Source: Phocaeicola faecicola (GTDB lineage Bacteria; Bacteroidota; Bacteroidia; Bacteroidales; Bacteroidaceae). From it: a DNA stretch of 64,000 nt. A model generated the notes under the pieces. It saw only the letters and a program-made list of their open reading frames with translations, was not told the DNA's origin and did no database searches. How positions within the stretch are numbered: the first letter of the stretch is position 1; the number at the start of each line of letters is the position of its first letter. Shown in pieces: positions 42,598 to 52,396 of this stretch. Made by a program: the position numbers and the translations under genes. The stretch is from NCBI RefSeq assembly GCF_013618865.1, contig NZ_JABSOE010000016.1, positions 1 to 64,000 of the forward strand. The letters are read 5' to 3'.

Positions 42598-43551
42598 ATG
42601 GGTCTATTATCGTTCCTTTTTGGAGAAAATACGTCTGCCGAAAAACAACAGGCAGCACAGGAGAAGAAAAATTTTGAAATATTGAAATACGATGGCATCC
42701 GCGCCAGAAACATGCGCCAGTTGCCCTATGCCATTAAATGTTTTGAACAGGCCGTAGCGCTGGAAGAAGATCCGGAAACCCTGCAGCTGCTGGCCAATGC
42801 CTATATGGAGTCCGACCGTCTGCCGGAAGTACGCACCACGCTGGAACGTCTGTCCGGAAAGACTCCGGACGATATCAAAGTCTGGCTTTCGCTGGCACAT
42901 TTGTGCTATATGCAAGCCGACTATTCTGCCATGGACAGTTACAGTCAGAAAGCCATCCAGCTGGACGACAAGCATGCAGCTGCTTACTATCTGGCAGGAA
43001 AGGCTGCCTATGCCCTTCATAACGAACTGCAGGCCATTGTAATGCTTACCAAGTCTATCTTATTCGATGAAAACGAACTTTCGGCCTATTTGCTGCGTGC
43101 AGAAGTACTCTGGAGTATGCGTCAGGCAAAAGATGCACTGGAAGATATTGAAAAAATACTTGCACAGGCTCCCGAGCAGGAGGATGCACTGCTGCTGAAG
43201 GCTCAGATTGAGCTGGCTACAGGAAACGCCACAGAGGCTGTCGCCTCGCTGAAACGGGTAGTAGAAGCCAATCCCTTCCAGGAAAAAGCCTACCTGCTTC
43301 AGGCTGAAGCTTATGTACAGCAGAACCAGCTGGATGAGGCTGTCAACTTGCTGGGCGAAGCACTGGAAGTCATGCCTCAGAGCGCCTTGCTTTATCAGGA
43401 GCGAGGAAGAATCTACCTGTTGAAGGGTGAAAAGGAAAAGTCGGTGGAAGACGTAAAGAAAGCCATTGAACTGAATCCCGAAGGCGAGAAGCAAATCAGC
43501 GGAAACTATGACAATTTCAGCGAACAGACACAAGGACCTGGAATCTATTGA
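42598..43551 (+). CDS. Tetratricopeptide-repeat protein
   Basis: 317 residues from ATG 42598; the earlier in-frame ATG at 42550 lies before a TAAGTTTG -7 box (42561-42568). No signal peptide. At least seven TPR-type helical pairs run from about 40 to 300 (for example AIKCFEQAVALEEDPETLQL, VWLSLAHLCYMQADYSAMDS, AYLLQAEAYVQQNQLDEAVN, YQERGRIYLLKGEKEKSVED). Probably a cytoplasmic protein-protein interaction scaffold. Partners unknown. Confidence 0.85.
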   Translation: MGLLSFLFGENTSAEKQQAAQEKKNFEILKYDGIRARNMRQLPYAIKCFEQAVALEEDPETLQLLANAYMESDRLPEVRTTLERLSGKTPDDIKVWLSLAHLCYMQADYSAMDSYSQKAIQLDDKHAAAYYLAGKAAYALHNELQAIVMLTKSILFDENELSAYLLRAEVLWSMRQAKDALEDIEKILAQAPEQEDALLLKAQIELATGNATEAVASLKRVVEANPFQEKAYLLQAEAYVQQNQLDEAVNLLGEALEVMPQSALLYQERGRIYLLKGEKEKSVEDVKKAIELNPEGEKQISGNYDNFSEQTQGPGIY

Positions 43552-43704
43552 TCGTTGAGAATGTTCCAGTTTCGACTTTCGTAAAACGAATAATCAGGTT
43601 GAGCAGAGTCACCCTGTTTATTCGTTTTTTCTTTCTTTGAAGGGAATACACTTATCTTTTCCGGGGTATCTGCATCCAATCTACATTCCTTTCAGTTTTC
43701 ATTC

Positions 43705-44412
43705 TCACATCATGTTTTTTCTAATTGAAAATTTGACAATTCCCATAGCCTGTATATTCTCAATAGGTAAATCCATCGGCTGATGATGAGGATTGTAGCT
43801 CACCAGCAGAATGCATCCCGGATGCTCTGACTGGTTGACATACTTCACCACCAGGTAGTCATTACCGTCCAGACAGAATGATATCAGATACATTTCTCCG
43901 TATATAAGATGTTGAAAATCATTAATTTCTTTAAAACCAATGATGTCTCCTGATTTCAGCAGAGGATACATGCTATCCCCACTTACATACACCGCTCCGT
44001 CGCACGAAGACATATTGGGAATAACAATCTTTCCCACTACATACTGGTTGCGGTTCATCAGCATCGTACGTAGGTTGGCGGCTGCCGACACATCATACAG
44101 TTTCACACACCGGTCGTACTTTGTTTCCGGTGTTTTTGGAATGTAAATTGTTTCCACCTCTCCTGTATGTCTTCCTAACTGACAGAACTGTTTATCGCGA
44201 TGAGGAGCCCCCTTTCCTACCAGTAGCCAGTTGTAGTCTACTTCTTTCATCTTTTCCAGCAGTAGTGGAAAGTCGATGCTATTTCTTGAACACCAATTGC
44301 TTAGTGTGGATCTGGATATCCCTAGATAGTTAGCTAATTCTACATCTGTCTTGAAGTTCAGTACCTCTTTGGCACGCTTCACTATTTCAGTTACATTGAG
44401 CAGTGTATTCAT
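43705..44412 (-). CDS. CI/LexA-like phage repressor with S24 peptidase domain
   Basis: 235 residues. N-terminal CI-repressor-type helix-turn-helix in DVELANYLGISRSTLSNWC (about 24-42), a linker, then an S24 peptidase fold. The nucleophile Ser is in VSGDSMYPLLKSGD (about 146) and the general base Lys in YLVVKYVN (about 195). A plausible cleavage region is SAAANL (about 110). It would autocleave on RecA/SOS activation or act as a plain repressor. It is divergent from a zinc-finger gene, and the shared promoter region has an inverted repeat spanning both -7 boxes, a likely operator. No other phage genes remain. Confidence 0.88.
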   Translation of the reverse strand: MNTLLNVTEIVKRAKEVLNFKTDVELANYLGISRSTLSNWCSRNSIDFPLLLEKMKEVDYNWLLVGKGAPHRDKQFCQLGRHTGEVETIYIPKTPETKYDRCVKLYDVSAAANLRTMLMNRNQYVVGKIVIPNMSSCDGAVYVSGDSMYPLLKSGDIIGFKEINDFQHLIYGEMYLISFCLDGNDYLVVKYVNQSEHPGCILLVSYNPHHQPMDLPIENIQAMGIVKFSIRKNMM

Positions 44413-44437
44413 TTTTTGGGGTTAAACTATAATTTGG

Positions 44438-44506
44438 TTTGTTTTATATATGAAAAGATTATTATATTTGCCTCAACAAATATAGCTTATTGTTTTAATA
44501 AATCAA
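44438..44506. promoter_or_regulatory. Back-to-back promoters with palindromic -7 boxes
   Basis: Plus strand: TTTG 44438-44441, 21 bases, TATATTTG 44463-44470. Minus strand: TTTG 44503-44506, 18 bases, TATATTTG as its complement at 44477-44484. The two -7 boxes form the inverted repeat TATATTTG-six bases-CAAATATA. One dimer bound here would block both promoters, as expected for a repressor-controlled switch. Confidence 0.65.
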
Positions 44507-44537
44507 ATTGTTTTTAGGAAATAATCAATCTACAGCC

Positions 44538-44867
44538 ATGAAATTTACAAATTTTACTACTCGTATTTGTGCGTGCTGCAAGCGTGAGCTTCCTTTGGAG
44601 GAATTCTACCGTAACCATCGTTCACAAACCTTCGACAAATATTGCAAGGAGTGCCGCAAGAAACGAAGCAGGCAATATAGAAAAGAATGCAGGCATAAGG
44701 AAAAAAGAAAAAAACACCTTGTAATCACTGAGATAGAAGACTCTTTCTTGCGCATGGAACTTATTCTCCGCGCATTGGGGGAGATACGTGCCAGTATCCT
44801 TCGAAAGCGGAAAAAGATACAGGAATCCGAATTCCGTGACTTCGACAAGAACAATTTTTCCGTTTAA
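44538..44867 (+). CDS. Small zinc-finger-like basic protein
   Basis: 109 residues from ATG 44538 (MKFTNFTTR). The N-terminal half has two CxxC pairs, CACCKRELPLEEFYRN and KYCKECRKKRSRQYR, forming a treble-clef or HNH-like zinc site. This pattern occurs in many phage and mobile-element proteins. The middle is extremely basic (KECRHKEKRKKH) and the C-terminal third is helical. No catalytic His of an HNH nuclease is obvious, so nucleic-acid binding without cleavage is likelier. It is divergent from the S24 repressor gene. Confidence 0.7.
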   Translation: MKFTNFTTRICACCKRELPLEEFYRNHRSQTFDKYCKECRKKRSRQYRKECRHKEKRKKHLVITEIEDSFLRMELILRALGEIRASILRKRKKIQESEFRDFDKNNFSV

Positions 44868-45001
44868 AAACGGGAATAGGTTTAACGGCTTTATAAATTG
44901 TGTATACAAAATTAAAACAAACAATCTACCTTTGCACTGTCATCAAGCTTGAAACGACAAAACGAACACATTTATTCACCATTTAAAGAAAGGAGCAAAT
45001 T

Positions 45002-45097
45002 ATGGCAATGAAGAAAGGTGTATGGGACACCATTTTGAAAGTAATCATCGCAGTAGCATCTGCCGTGTTAGGCGCATTGGGCGGAAGTGCGATGTAA
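45002..45097 (+). CDS. Smalltalk protein
   Basis: 31-residue peptide from ATG 45002 (or 45008). It has a short basic start (MAMKKGVWDTILK), one hydrophobic helix (VIIAVASAVLGALGG) and ends SAM. This matches the tiny Bacteroidales family named smalltalk in annotation pipelines, usually near HU-like proteins and amidases. It is a probable single-pass membrane peptide of unknown function. A TACCTTTG -7 box lies at 44927-44934. Confidence 0.8.
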   Translation: MAMKKGVWDTILKVIIAVASAVLGALGGSAM

Positions 45098-45126
45098 ACG
45101 AACAAGAAGATTGAGTAAAAACAACT

Positions 45127-45163
45127 GCTATGCTATCGCTTCCTTCGGGAAGCATGGCATAGC
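45127..45163 (+). terminator. Hairpin between smalltalk and the RHS genes
   Basis: GCTATGC...GCATAGC outer stem and GCTTCC-TTCG-GGAAGC inner stem with a UUCG tetraloop. No T run, so it may be an attenuator or processing site and not a full terminator. Confidence 0.45.
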
Positions 45164-45192
45164 CAATCAGTTTAAGTAAAAGAAAATAAAAT

Positions 45193-48100
45193 ATGAGAAA
45201 AACAATACTATCACTTATACTAGTCTTATCGGGGCTTTCTGTTTTTGCACAAGTGGATGTCAAAAGCCCCACAGCTACAGAGTTTGTCAAGTATCAGCGT
45301 ATTCCGGTCAGTTATTTTAACGGATTGCCCTCAATCAATATTCCTCTTTATACAGCTCAGATAAAAGATTTGGAGCTACCTCTTTCGCTAAACTATTATG
45401 CATCAGGTGTCAAGGTTAATCAATATCCTACTTATGTTGGGCTGGGATGGAATTTAAATGCAGGTGGCTGTATTACGAGAGTTATTAATGGGAGAGCAGA
45501 CGAGACTATCAACCAAGATCAAAAAGATATTACAGGAATTGGTATGTCTGGAGGAGATCTGGATCCAGGATATTATTATTCATCCTGTTATTTAGATCAG
45601 GATAACTGGGCATCCGAACAACGTTTAATAGATTATATTAATGCCGAGACTTTTGTAACTTATGACTGGGAACCTGATGAATTTATAGTTAACGCTTATG
45701 GTATAAACGGTAGTTTCTATTTTTATCGTGACAGGGACAAAAAAATGCATGTAAGAATAAAAAGCTGTAACGGTGAAAAGTTTACGGTTTCTACTCCGAT
45801 TATAAAGAACGATCCGGAGCCCATCAAATTTCATTCGCTACATGCCGAAAAAGACCTGCAGTCATATCGTATTTACCGTTTGTTTTATGAATTTACGATT
45901 ACGAAACAAGACGGCACCAAACTCATTTTTGGAGGTGACAATGACTGTATTGAGTTTGCCACAGAGAAACGTATGCAAGCCTATAACTCAAGTGAACTTC
46001 ATCCTTTCTTCAAGACTCTACCTACTTCATGGATGTTGCGGGAGGTGATTTCTCCAAAAGGCAATAAGATAAGTTTCTCTTATCAGCGAAACGGTAATCC
46101 AATTATACTTAATGATGTAATCAATGACCTGTGGGTATACTCTTACAATGGAGGTCAAGGCTTTTATCCATCTCAGGATAAAGAAAGAGGGAAAAGTTTC
46201 CAAGTACTACATCCGGTTTATCCTAAAAGCATTGTATTCGACGACGATTTAAAAATAGAGTTTAGTATATCCCGAAATGAAGACCTGAGTACCGTTCGTA
46301 CAGATGACCTTCATTTTTTAAAGTACGATGGCTTCAGTGATCACTTTGCAGACGGGGTTTGCTACGAAGAGAATGGTGGATCTAAAATACCCTATGCTCC
46401 GCATAACTATTTCTGTCATTTGAACAGTATTACTATCAGTCACCATACAGAGTTGTTGTCTGCCTATGTTTTCACCTATACCCGAAATAAGGCAGAACGT
46501 CTCAAACTGCAATCATTCGAACATAGAAGTGCCCTTTTTGAACCAGAATTATATCAATTCACTTACAATCCCCTTTGCCTGCCGGACTACAACGCCACAG
46601 AAACAGATAATTGGGGTTTTTATAACGGGAAGAACTATCGGGACATTTCCATCGAAGATGGACTGTACGAATATCGGACAGCTAATGATTTCTTTGCGCA
46701 AGCCGAAATACTGACATCCATCTCATATCCTGCTGGTGGTAAAGCTGATTTTACATATGAGTCAAATGACTATTCACAAATAGCCACTCAAGTACCAGAC
46801 TTTAAACTGGAAAAGAAATCTGGACAAGCAGGGGGATTGCGTATTAAGCAACTTACTTATACAGATCCTCATTCCCACTCGGAGTTGGTGCATTATTTTG
46901 AGTATGTAAATGAAGATGGTACCTCTTCTGGTATTCTTTCTGGTATACCTCGTTATATTACAGACGGACATAATCATGCAAGTTATAATTATTCTTATTG
47001 GGATGGTTTGGTTCATTTTAGACTTAAAGGAGATATTGATCAGAGATATATCATGCTGTCGGAACGGTATATCAACGTACTCGGCTCCACCAACGGAAAT
47101 CATGTAACCTACAGTCGCGTAGTAGAAAAAATCGGTAAAGAACAGCCATTGAAGAAAGTCTACTACTATTCGAACCACGACACCTACCCAGATGTTGCAG
47201 ACTATCAGATGTATACCAATATTGATGAAGTAGACTTGGACAATAAGTTTACCTCAAAAGCCCTGATGCGAGGCCTGCTGATGAAAGAAGTATGGTATAA
47301 CGGAGATACAAAGGTAAAAGAAATTGTAAACCGCTACAAAGAACAGGCAGCTGATACCAATGACTTTATGCGTTGCATTGACCGTTTTAAAATCCCCGGA
47401 GTGTACGGCTATACTATTTCTGTTCCCTTTGTCAGATTTACTCCTTACAAAATATGGACTTACTATCCTTTCTTAGAAGAGCGAGCTGAAACTCTTTATG
47501 ATTCTTCGGGTAAGACTGTTATTCAGGCTAAGCATGAGCAATTTACTTATAATGAAGATTTGCTGATGACCGTTCACGAGTCGCAAGACTCTAAGGGAAA
47601 AACAGTGCGCCATACTTACACCTATCCGGGCGATGTAGCTTCTGGCGTCAATGTCTACTCCAAGATGGTGAACAAAGGAATGAAAGGGCTTCCGGTGGAA
47701 CAACTGGAATACCGCGATGGCAAATTATGTGCTGGAGAACTGACTGTATACAATGAATTTAATACCGGACTCCTTCTTCCACAAAAAAACATGAAATTAG
47801 GACTGACCGAACCGATAGAAGCCAGTTCATTCTCTCCTTATAATGGTATAGAGTATGACTCCCGCTACCAGCCGGAATACGAAATACTGCAGACCGACAG
47901 ATACGGAAATCCCACAGCTATCAGTGGGGCAGATGGTGTGGTGACCTCCTACCAATGGGGATCAAACTACAGATATCCGGTGATACAAATCAGAAATTCG
48001 CAAAACTCTTATAAGGCAACTACCGTTTACGAACCGGTACGCAAGACAGAATATGTCAAGCTGTCTGCACAGAACTCCTATCCGAATGAAAAGACCTATA

Positions 48101-49407
48101 CTATCCGTACTTCACGTGCCGGAACGGTAGAAATCAACCTTTCAGGTATGATAGGCTATGACTGGTATGTATCCGGACGCTTCGACGGAAAGCCCTTCAG
48201 TCTTGTGCAATGCCGTTCCGACTACAGTGATGACCTGCCTTGGAGAGACTACAAAAATGCCTATACTTACAGAGTGGAATTTGCATCCGTAGCCGAAGGA
48301 GAACATACAATACAGATAACCTCTACCCTTTGCGATGATATCAACGCCGACCTGCCGGGAGAACTGAATTATAGCTATTGGGGAAGCAAGTCGCATGTGG
48401 AAACTACAGGACATGATGAATGGCTGTACGAAGATTTTGAAGGTTATTCGGGAGAAGAGTCATTGCCTTTCGGATTTTACAGCAGCGGAAGTCATCTCGG
48501 AACCTATGAAATCCGGTTGTCCGGAGCATACAATCAACCGCTTTTTGTAGATTACCAAGTGTACAAAAACGGAAAGTGGAACTATGTGCGCAAGGAAATG
48601 AACGACCGTAATTTCATTATCGATGAAGGAATGAATCCCATTGATGAGGTACGCGTATATCCTCAGCATGCCCAAGTAACATCGTACGGTTACCTGCCTT
48701 TTGTCGGCATGAGCCGCATGACCGACGGACGAGGTCTGACCGAATCGTACGCCTATGATGAATTCCAGCGTCTTAGAAGTATTTCCGACTACGAAGGTAA
48801 CATACGGAAAACCTACGACTACCACTATCAGAATCAGTCGGAAGAGGAAGACTACCGTCCGCCTTATTATAGCGAAGCTATCAGCCGCACCTTCTACAGC
48901 AGTCTTTGCGATTCGACCAAAGGTCAGCATCCGGCTGCCATCGTCTATGAAGTGCCTGCCGGTAAATACAGCTCTTCAGTCTCACAGGAAGAAGCCAACC
49001 GGATGGCGGTAGACGACCTGCTGCAGAACGGACAACGTTACGCCGACGAGAACGGTGAATGCGTCAACGATATCCTTGTCTCTGTCATCAATCCATTGGA
49101 CAAGACCTGTATCGTGGATTACTTCTGGGGAATACAGGGCAATCTGCAACATACCTATTATGCCATTCCTCCCAGCGAACGCATCGGTGAGACAGGAGAT
49201 CCTCAGAAAGACTATAAACCGACTGTCATCTCTGTAGCAAGAAAGTACTACCGCGACATCACAATGTACTTGCAGGAAGACAACAGCATACGGGTGGATT
49301 TCGATATGCTCTCCGATCCGGAAGACTACCACTTCAACGTGAACTATACGGAAGAAGGATATCCTGATTTCCGGGATACTTACATTATCAAACCATTAAA
49401 CAATTGA
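45193..49407 (+). CDS. Exported YD/RHS-type shell protein (SpvB/TcB-like partner)
   Basis: 1404 residues with a Sec signal peptide (TILSLILVLSGLSVFAQ). The N-terminal 110 residues contain YVGLGWNLNAGGCITRVING, close in pattern to the SpvB/TcB and Bacteroidetes YD proteins. Scattered YD-like motifs follow (DSKGKTVRHTYTYPGD, TDRYGNPTAISGADGVVTSY, DEFQRLRSISDYEGNIRKTY). A beta-rich insertion sits around 960-1130. It ends without an RHS core or toxin tip. The next gene starts eight bases later and supplies these. By analogy with TcB-TcC the two could form a shell enclosing the tip; this is inference. The Sec signal argues against type VI delivery. Confidence 0.8.
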   Translation: MRKTILSLILVLSGLSVFAQVDVKSPTATEFVKYQRIPVSYFNGLPSINIPLYTAQIKDLELPLSLNYYASGVKVNQYPTYVGLGWNLNAGGCITRVINGRADETINQDQKDITGIGMSGGDLDPGYYYSSCYLDQDNWASEQRLIDYINAETFVTYDWEPDEFIVNAYGINGSFYFYRDRDKKMHVRIKSCNGEKFTVSTPIIKNDPEPIKFHSLHAEKDLQSYRIYRLFYEFTITKQDGTKLIFGGDNDCIEFATEKRMQAYNSSELHPFFKTLPTSWMLREVISPKGNKISFSYQRNGNPIILNDVINDLWVYSYNGGQGFYPSQDKERGKSFQVLHPVYPKSIVFDDDLKIEFSISRNEDLSTVRTDDLHFLKYDGFSDHFADGVCYEENGGSKIPYAPHNYFCHLNSITISHHTELLSAYVFTYTRNKAERLKLQSFEHRSALFEPELYQFTYNPLCLPDYNATETDNWGFYNGKNYRDISIEDGLYEYRTANDFFAQAEILTSISYPAGGKADFTYESNDYSQIATQVPDFKLEKKSGQAGGLRIKQLTYTDPHSHSELVHYFEYVNEDGTSSGILSGIPRYITDGHNHASYNYSYWDGLVHFRLKGDIDQRYIMLSERYINVLGSTNGNHVTYSRVVEKIGKEQPLKKVYYYSNHDTYPDVADYQMYTNIDEVDLDNKFTSKALMRGLLMKEVWYNGDTKVKEIVNRYKEQAADTNDFMRCIDRFKIPGVYGYTISVPFVRFTPYKIWTYYPFLEERAETLYDSSGKTVIQAKHEQFTYNEDLLMTVHESQDSKGKTVRHTYTYPGDVASGVNVYSKMVNKGMKGLPVEQLEYRDGKLCAGELTVYNEFNTGLLLPQKNMKLGLTEPIEASSFSPYNGIEYDSRYQPEYEILQTDRYGNPTAISGADGVVTSYQWGSNYRYPVIQIRNSQNSYKATTVYEPVRKTEYVKLSAQNSYPNEKTYTIRTSRAGTVEINLSGMIGYDWYVSGRFDGKPFSLVQCRSDYSDDLPWRDYKNAYTYRVEFASVAEGEHTIQITSTLCDDINADLPGELNYSYWGSKSHVETTGHDEWLYEDFEGYSGEESLPFGFYSSGSHLGTYEIRLSGAYNQPLFVDYQVYKNGKWNYVRKEMNDRNFIIDEGMNPIDEVRVYPQHAQVTSYGYLPFVGMSRMTDGRGLTESYAYDEFQRLRSISDYEGNIRKTYDYHYQNQSEEEDYRPPYYSEAISRTFYSSLCDSTKGQHPAAIVYEVPAGKYSSSVSQEEANRMAVDDLLQNGQRYADENGECVNDILVSVINPLDKTCIVDYFWGIQGNLQHTYYAIPPSERIGETGDPQKDYKPTVISVARKYYRDITMYLQEDNSIRVDFDMLSDPEDYHFNVNYTEEGYPDFRDTYIIKPLNN

Positions 49408-49414
49408 CAACACC

Positions 49415-52396
49415 ATGAAACCTATTTATCTATTGATATTATCACTGCTTCCTGCTGCCGGTTTACAGGCCCAGCAGGGAAGTAAAGACCGTAACTACCG
49501 TACCGAAACAGTGGTACGGCAGGCGGGAATAACAGACGCACGCAAGGCAGATTCTCTTTCCATCACGGAGTGTATGCGCAAGTTCTCCTATTACGACGGT
49601 TTCGGTTACCCCCTGCAGGAAGTATCGGTAGGAGCAGCCAAAGGGATGAAAGACCTCGTACAGCACAAATACTATGATGCCTACCGCAGGGAAAGCCGTT
49701 CATACCTGCCTTATGCAGACTTCGGAGTAGCCGGAGGACAGTTCCGCACCGAAGCTGAAGCAGGAACCAGAGCCTACTATGCAGACTCACTTCGCTCCGG
49801 GATGACGCCCACCGACTTCCCCTATGCCGAGACGGTATTCGAACAAAGCCAGCTCGACAGGATACTCGAACAGGGAGCGCCGGGAGAGATATGGCAGCCC
49901 GCAGAAGAAAGAAACCATACAACCGGACGTACCGTACGCACCGATTATGGTACCTGCACATTATCGGAACAGGATGCCGTAAAACTCTTCGTCCTGACTG
50001 CAGAAGGTATTACTTATCAGTCCGACTTCCCTGCCGGAAGTCTGATGAAAACCGTGTTGAAAGGCGAGAACTGGACTTCCGGAACAGACGGAACGGTGGA
50101 AACCTATACCGACAACGAAGGAAGAACCGTGCTGGAGCGGAGAATACACACCGATATGAAGGGAACGGAACACCTCGACACCTACTACGTGTACGATGAC
50201 CTGAACAGACTGCGCTACGTGCTGCCCCCGCAGGCAGAAGAAATATTCCGGCAGGCAGGAGAAACCCGCTCCGAGAGTGATAAAGGGATAGCAGACTACG
50301 CATACGTATACCGGTACGACGGAAACGGAAACTGCATCAGCAAAAAGATGCCCGGAAGCGAAGCAGTGGAAATGGTATACGACAAGACAAGAAAAAGGGT
50401 GCTGAGCAGAGACGGGAAATGTCGTAACGAAGGGAAGTGGATGTTCTGGCTATACGATGAGACCGGAAGACAGGTCGTGCAGGGAATCTGCACAAACCCC
50501 GATGTGGAAGCCATGAAAAACGACACCGTGATGACCCGAAGGACACACAGGGGCACACTGGCGGGATACGAGGCACCCGGGGCGTTGGGACAGGACATAC
50601 AGCTCCTGAAAGCGGACTATTACGACAACTATGCATTTCTCGATGACGAAGAACTCCTGCCGGAAGACAGGCAGGAGTACGGAAAAGTATATCCTGACAC
50701 ACAGAAGCCGGATGCGGCGGGACTGAAGACAGGTACGGCGAGTTATGCGGCGGACGGAAGCGGAACACTCACCGGAATGGAAGTGCTGTACTACGACAGC
50801 TTCGGAAGATGCGTACAGAAAAGACTGAAGAACCATCTGGGAGAGACCGATGAAGAATATACGGCATATACCTTCACCGGACTGCCCCGGCTGGTGATGA
50901 GAGTCCACCGTTCACCCGATCAGGAAGAGCGGAAAGAAATGCTGCGCTACGAGTACGACACGATGGAACGGCTCCTCAAGGTGTACCACCGCCTGGACGA
51001 CAAGGAAGAGGAGCTGGTATGCGACAATGTATATGACGACCTGGGAAGAATCGTGACCGACCGGAGAAACGGAACGGACAGCCTGAAAACCGGATATGTT
51101 TACAACATCCGGAACTGGATAACCTCCATCGAAAGCCCGCTCTTCAAGGAGGAGCTGCACTATACTGACGGAACCGGAACTCCCTGCTACAACGGAAACA
51201 TCAGCAGCATCAGCTGGAAGGCAGGAGAGGAACAGACCACAAGAGGATACAGGTTTACCTACGACGGACTGGACCGCATGAAAATGGCGGAATACGGAGA
51301 GGGGGAACGGCTTGCAGTTAACCCTAACCGCTTCAATGAAGAGGTTACCGCCTACGACAAAACGGGAAATATTCTCGGAATCAGACGCATGGGACAGACC
51401 GGAGCGCAGGAATACGGACTGGTGGACAACCTCGCACTGACCTACAGTGGAAACCAGCTGACAAAAGTTACCGACAATGCAGCAAGTTCCGCATACAACA
51501 ACGGCTTTGAATTCAAGGATGGGGCGGACAGGGAAACGGAATATACCTACGATGAAAACGGAAATCTTACTCAAGATTTGAACCGGAATATCAAGGATAT
51601 TCAATATAATTTCCTAAATTTGCCACAACGCATTGAGTTCGAAGACGGAAGTACGACCGAATACCTTTATGACGCCGAAGGAAGAAAGCTCCGCACGGTA
51701 CACAGGGCAGACGGAAAGACGACTACCACCGACTATGCAGGGAATTTGATCTATGAAAACGGGAACCCCATCAGACTGATTACCGGATACGGATATGTAT
51801 CCCTGCCCGACGGAATGTACCACTACTACCTGCAAGACCATCAGGGAAACAACCGCGTGGTGGCAGACCGGAACGGAAAGGTGGAGGAAGTGAACCATTA
51901 CTACCCCTTCGGAGGTATGTTCGCCCACAACGGAAACGTACAGCCCTACAAGTACAACGGAAAGGAACTCGACACACGAAAGGGACTTAACTGGTACGAC
52001 TATGAGGCAAGGCATTATGATGCAACGCTGGGAAGATTCACAGTAGTAGATTCATTAGCTGAAAAACACTACTATGCCTCTCCGTATATATATTGTAACA
52101 ATCTTCCCATGAGGTATATTGATCCCGATGGAAATGATTGGAAAGATGCATATCCACATTTGGAGAATGCGATATCAGCCAATGTCTCTATAGGTTGGAG
52201 ATTGAGTGCTAACTTTCAAGTTTGGGGTGCTAAAGTTGGAATAGATGCTGATGCTGGAAGTGTAAAAATAGGAAATGATGGAATGCGAGCAACTAAAGGA
52301 GCATCAATAGATTTGGGAATTGGAGGAGCTGGAATCTATCAAGAAGCATATAAAATAAATGATAAATATTCGGCCTTAGAAGAAGGAACATCTTGA
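49415..52396 (+). CDS. Exported RHS protein with variable C-terminal tip
   Basis: 993 residues with a Sec signal peptide (PIYLLILSLLPAAGLQAQ). N-terminal DUF6443-like region (about 25-180), then YD/RHS repeats (YYDAYRRESRSYLPYAD, TYYVYDDLNRLRYVLPPQ, EYDTMERLLKVYHRLD, TYDENGNLTQDLNRN, EYLYDAEGRKLRTVH). The RHS core has YYLQDHQGNNRVVADR, YYPFGG, YKYNGKELD and WYDYEARHYD...GRF, ending at RYIDPDGND (about 905). After the core about 85 residues of unrelated, A+T-rich tip follow, beginning NVSIGWRLSANFQ. The tip stops at TGA 52394-52396, but the same frame continues for 66 more codons with similar composition, so the stop looks premature. Partner gene upstream, immunity candidate downstream. Confidence 0.85.
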   Translation: MKPIYLLILSLLPAAGLQAQQGSKDRNYRTETVVRQAGITDARKADSLSITECMRKFSYYDGFGYPLQEVSVGAAKGMKDLVQHKYYDAYRRESRSYLPYADFGVAGGQFRTEAEAGTRAYYADSLRSGMTPTDFPYAETVFEQSQLDRILEQGAPGEIWQPAEERNHTTGRTVRTDYGTCTLSEQDAVKLFVLTAEGITYQSDFPAGSLMKTVLKGENWTSGTDGTVETYTDNEGRTVLERRIHTDMKGTEHLDTYYVYDDLNRLRYVLPPQAEEIFRQAGETRSESDKGIADYAYVYRYDGNGNCISKKMPGSEAVEMVYDKTRKRVLSRDGKCRNEGKWMFWLYDETGRQVVQGICTNPDVEAMKNDTVMTRRTHRGTLAGYEAPGALGQDIQLLKADYYDNYAFLDDEELLPEDRQEYGKVYPDTQKPDAAGLKTGTASYAADGSGTLTGMEVLYYDSFGRCVQKRLKNHLGETDEEYTAYTFTGLPRLVMRVHRSPDQEERKEMLRYEYDTMERLLKVYHRLDDKEEELVCDNVYDDLGRIVTDRRNGTDSLKTGYVYNIRNWITSIESPLFKEELHYTDGTGTPCYNGNISSISWKAGEEQTTRGYRFTYDGLDRMKMAEYGEGERLAVNPNRFNEEVTAYDKTGNILGIRRMGQTGAQEYGLVDNLALTYSGNQLTKVTDNAASSAYNNGFEFKDGADRETEYTYDENGNLTQDLNRNIKDIQYNFLNLPQRIEFEDGSTTEYLYDAEGRKLRTVHRADGKTTTTDYAGNLIYENGNPIRLITGYGYVSLPDGMYHYYLQDHQGNNRVVADRNGKVEEVNHYYPFGGMFAHNGNVQPYKYNGKELDTRKGLNWYDYEARHYDATLGRFTVVDSLAEKHYYASPYIYCNNLPMRYIDPDGNDWKDAYPHLENAISANVSIGWRLSANFQVWGAKVGIDADAGSVKIGNDGMRATKGASIDLGIGGAGIYQEAYKINDKYSALEEGTS
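51352..52020 (+). repeat. RHS core repeat, copy A
   Basis: 669 bases encoding the end of the YD repeats and the RHS core. It matches 53305-53973 at a constant offset of 1953 with no gaps and only scattered substitutions. Similarity stops in both copies where the variable tip starts. Confidence 0.9.

Noticed and set aside
50912-51604. Long Val-rich minus-strand frames inside the RHS genes
   Set aside because: They recur in each RHS copy only because the core repeat recurs; no start signals or domains.
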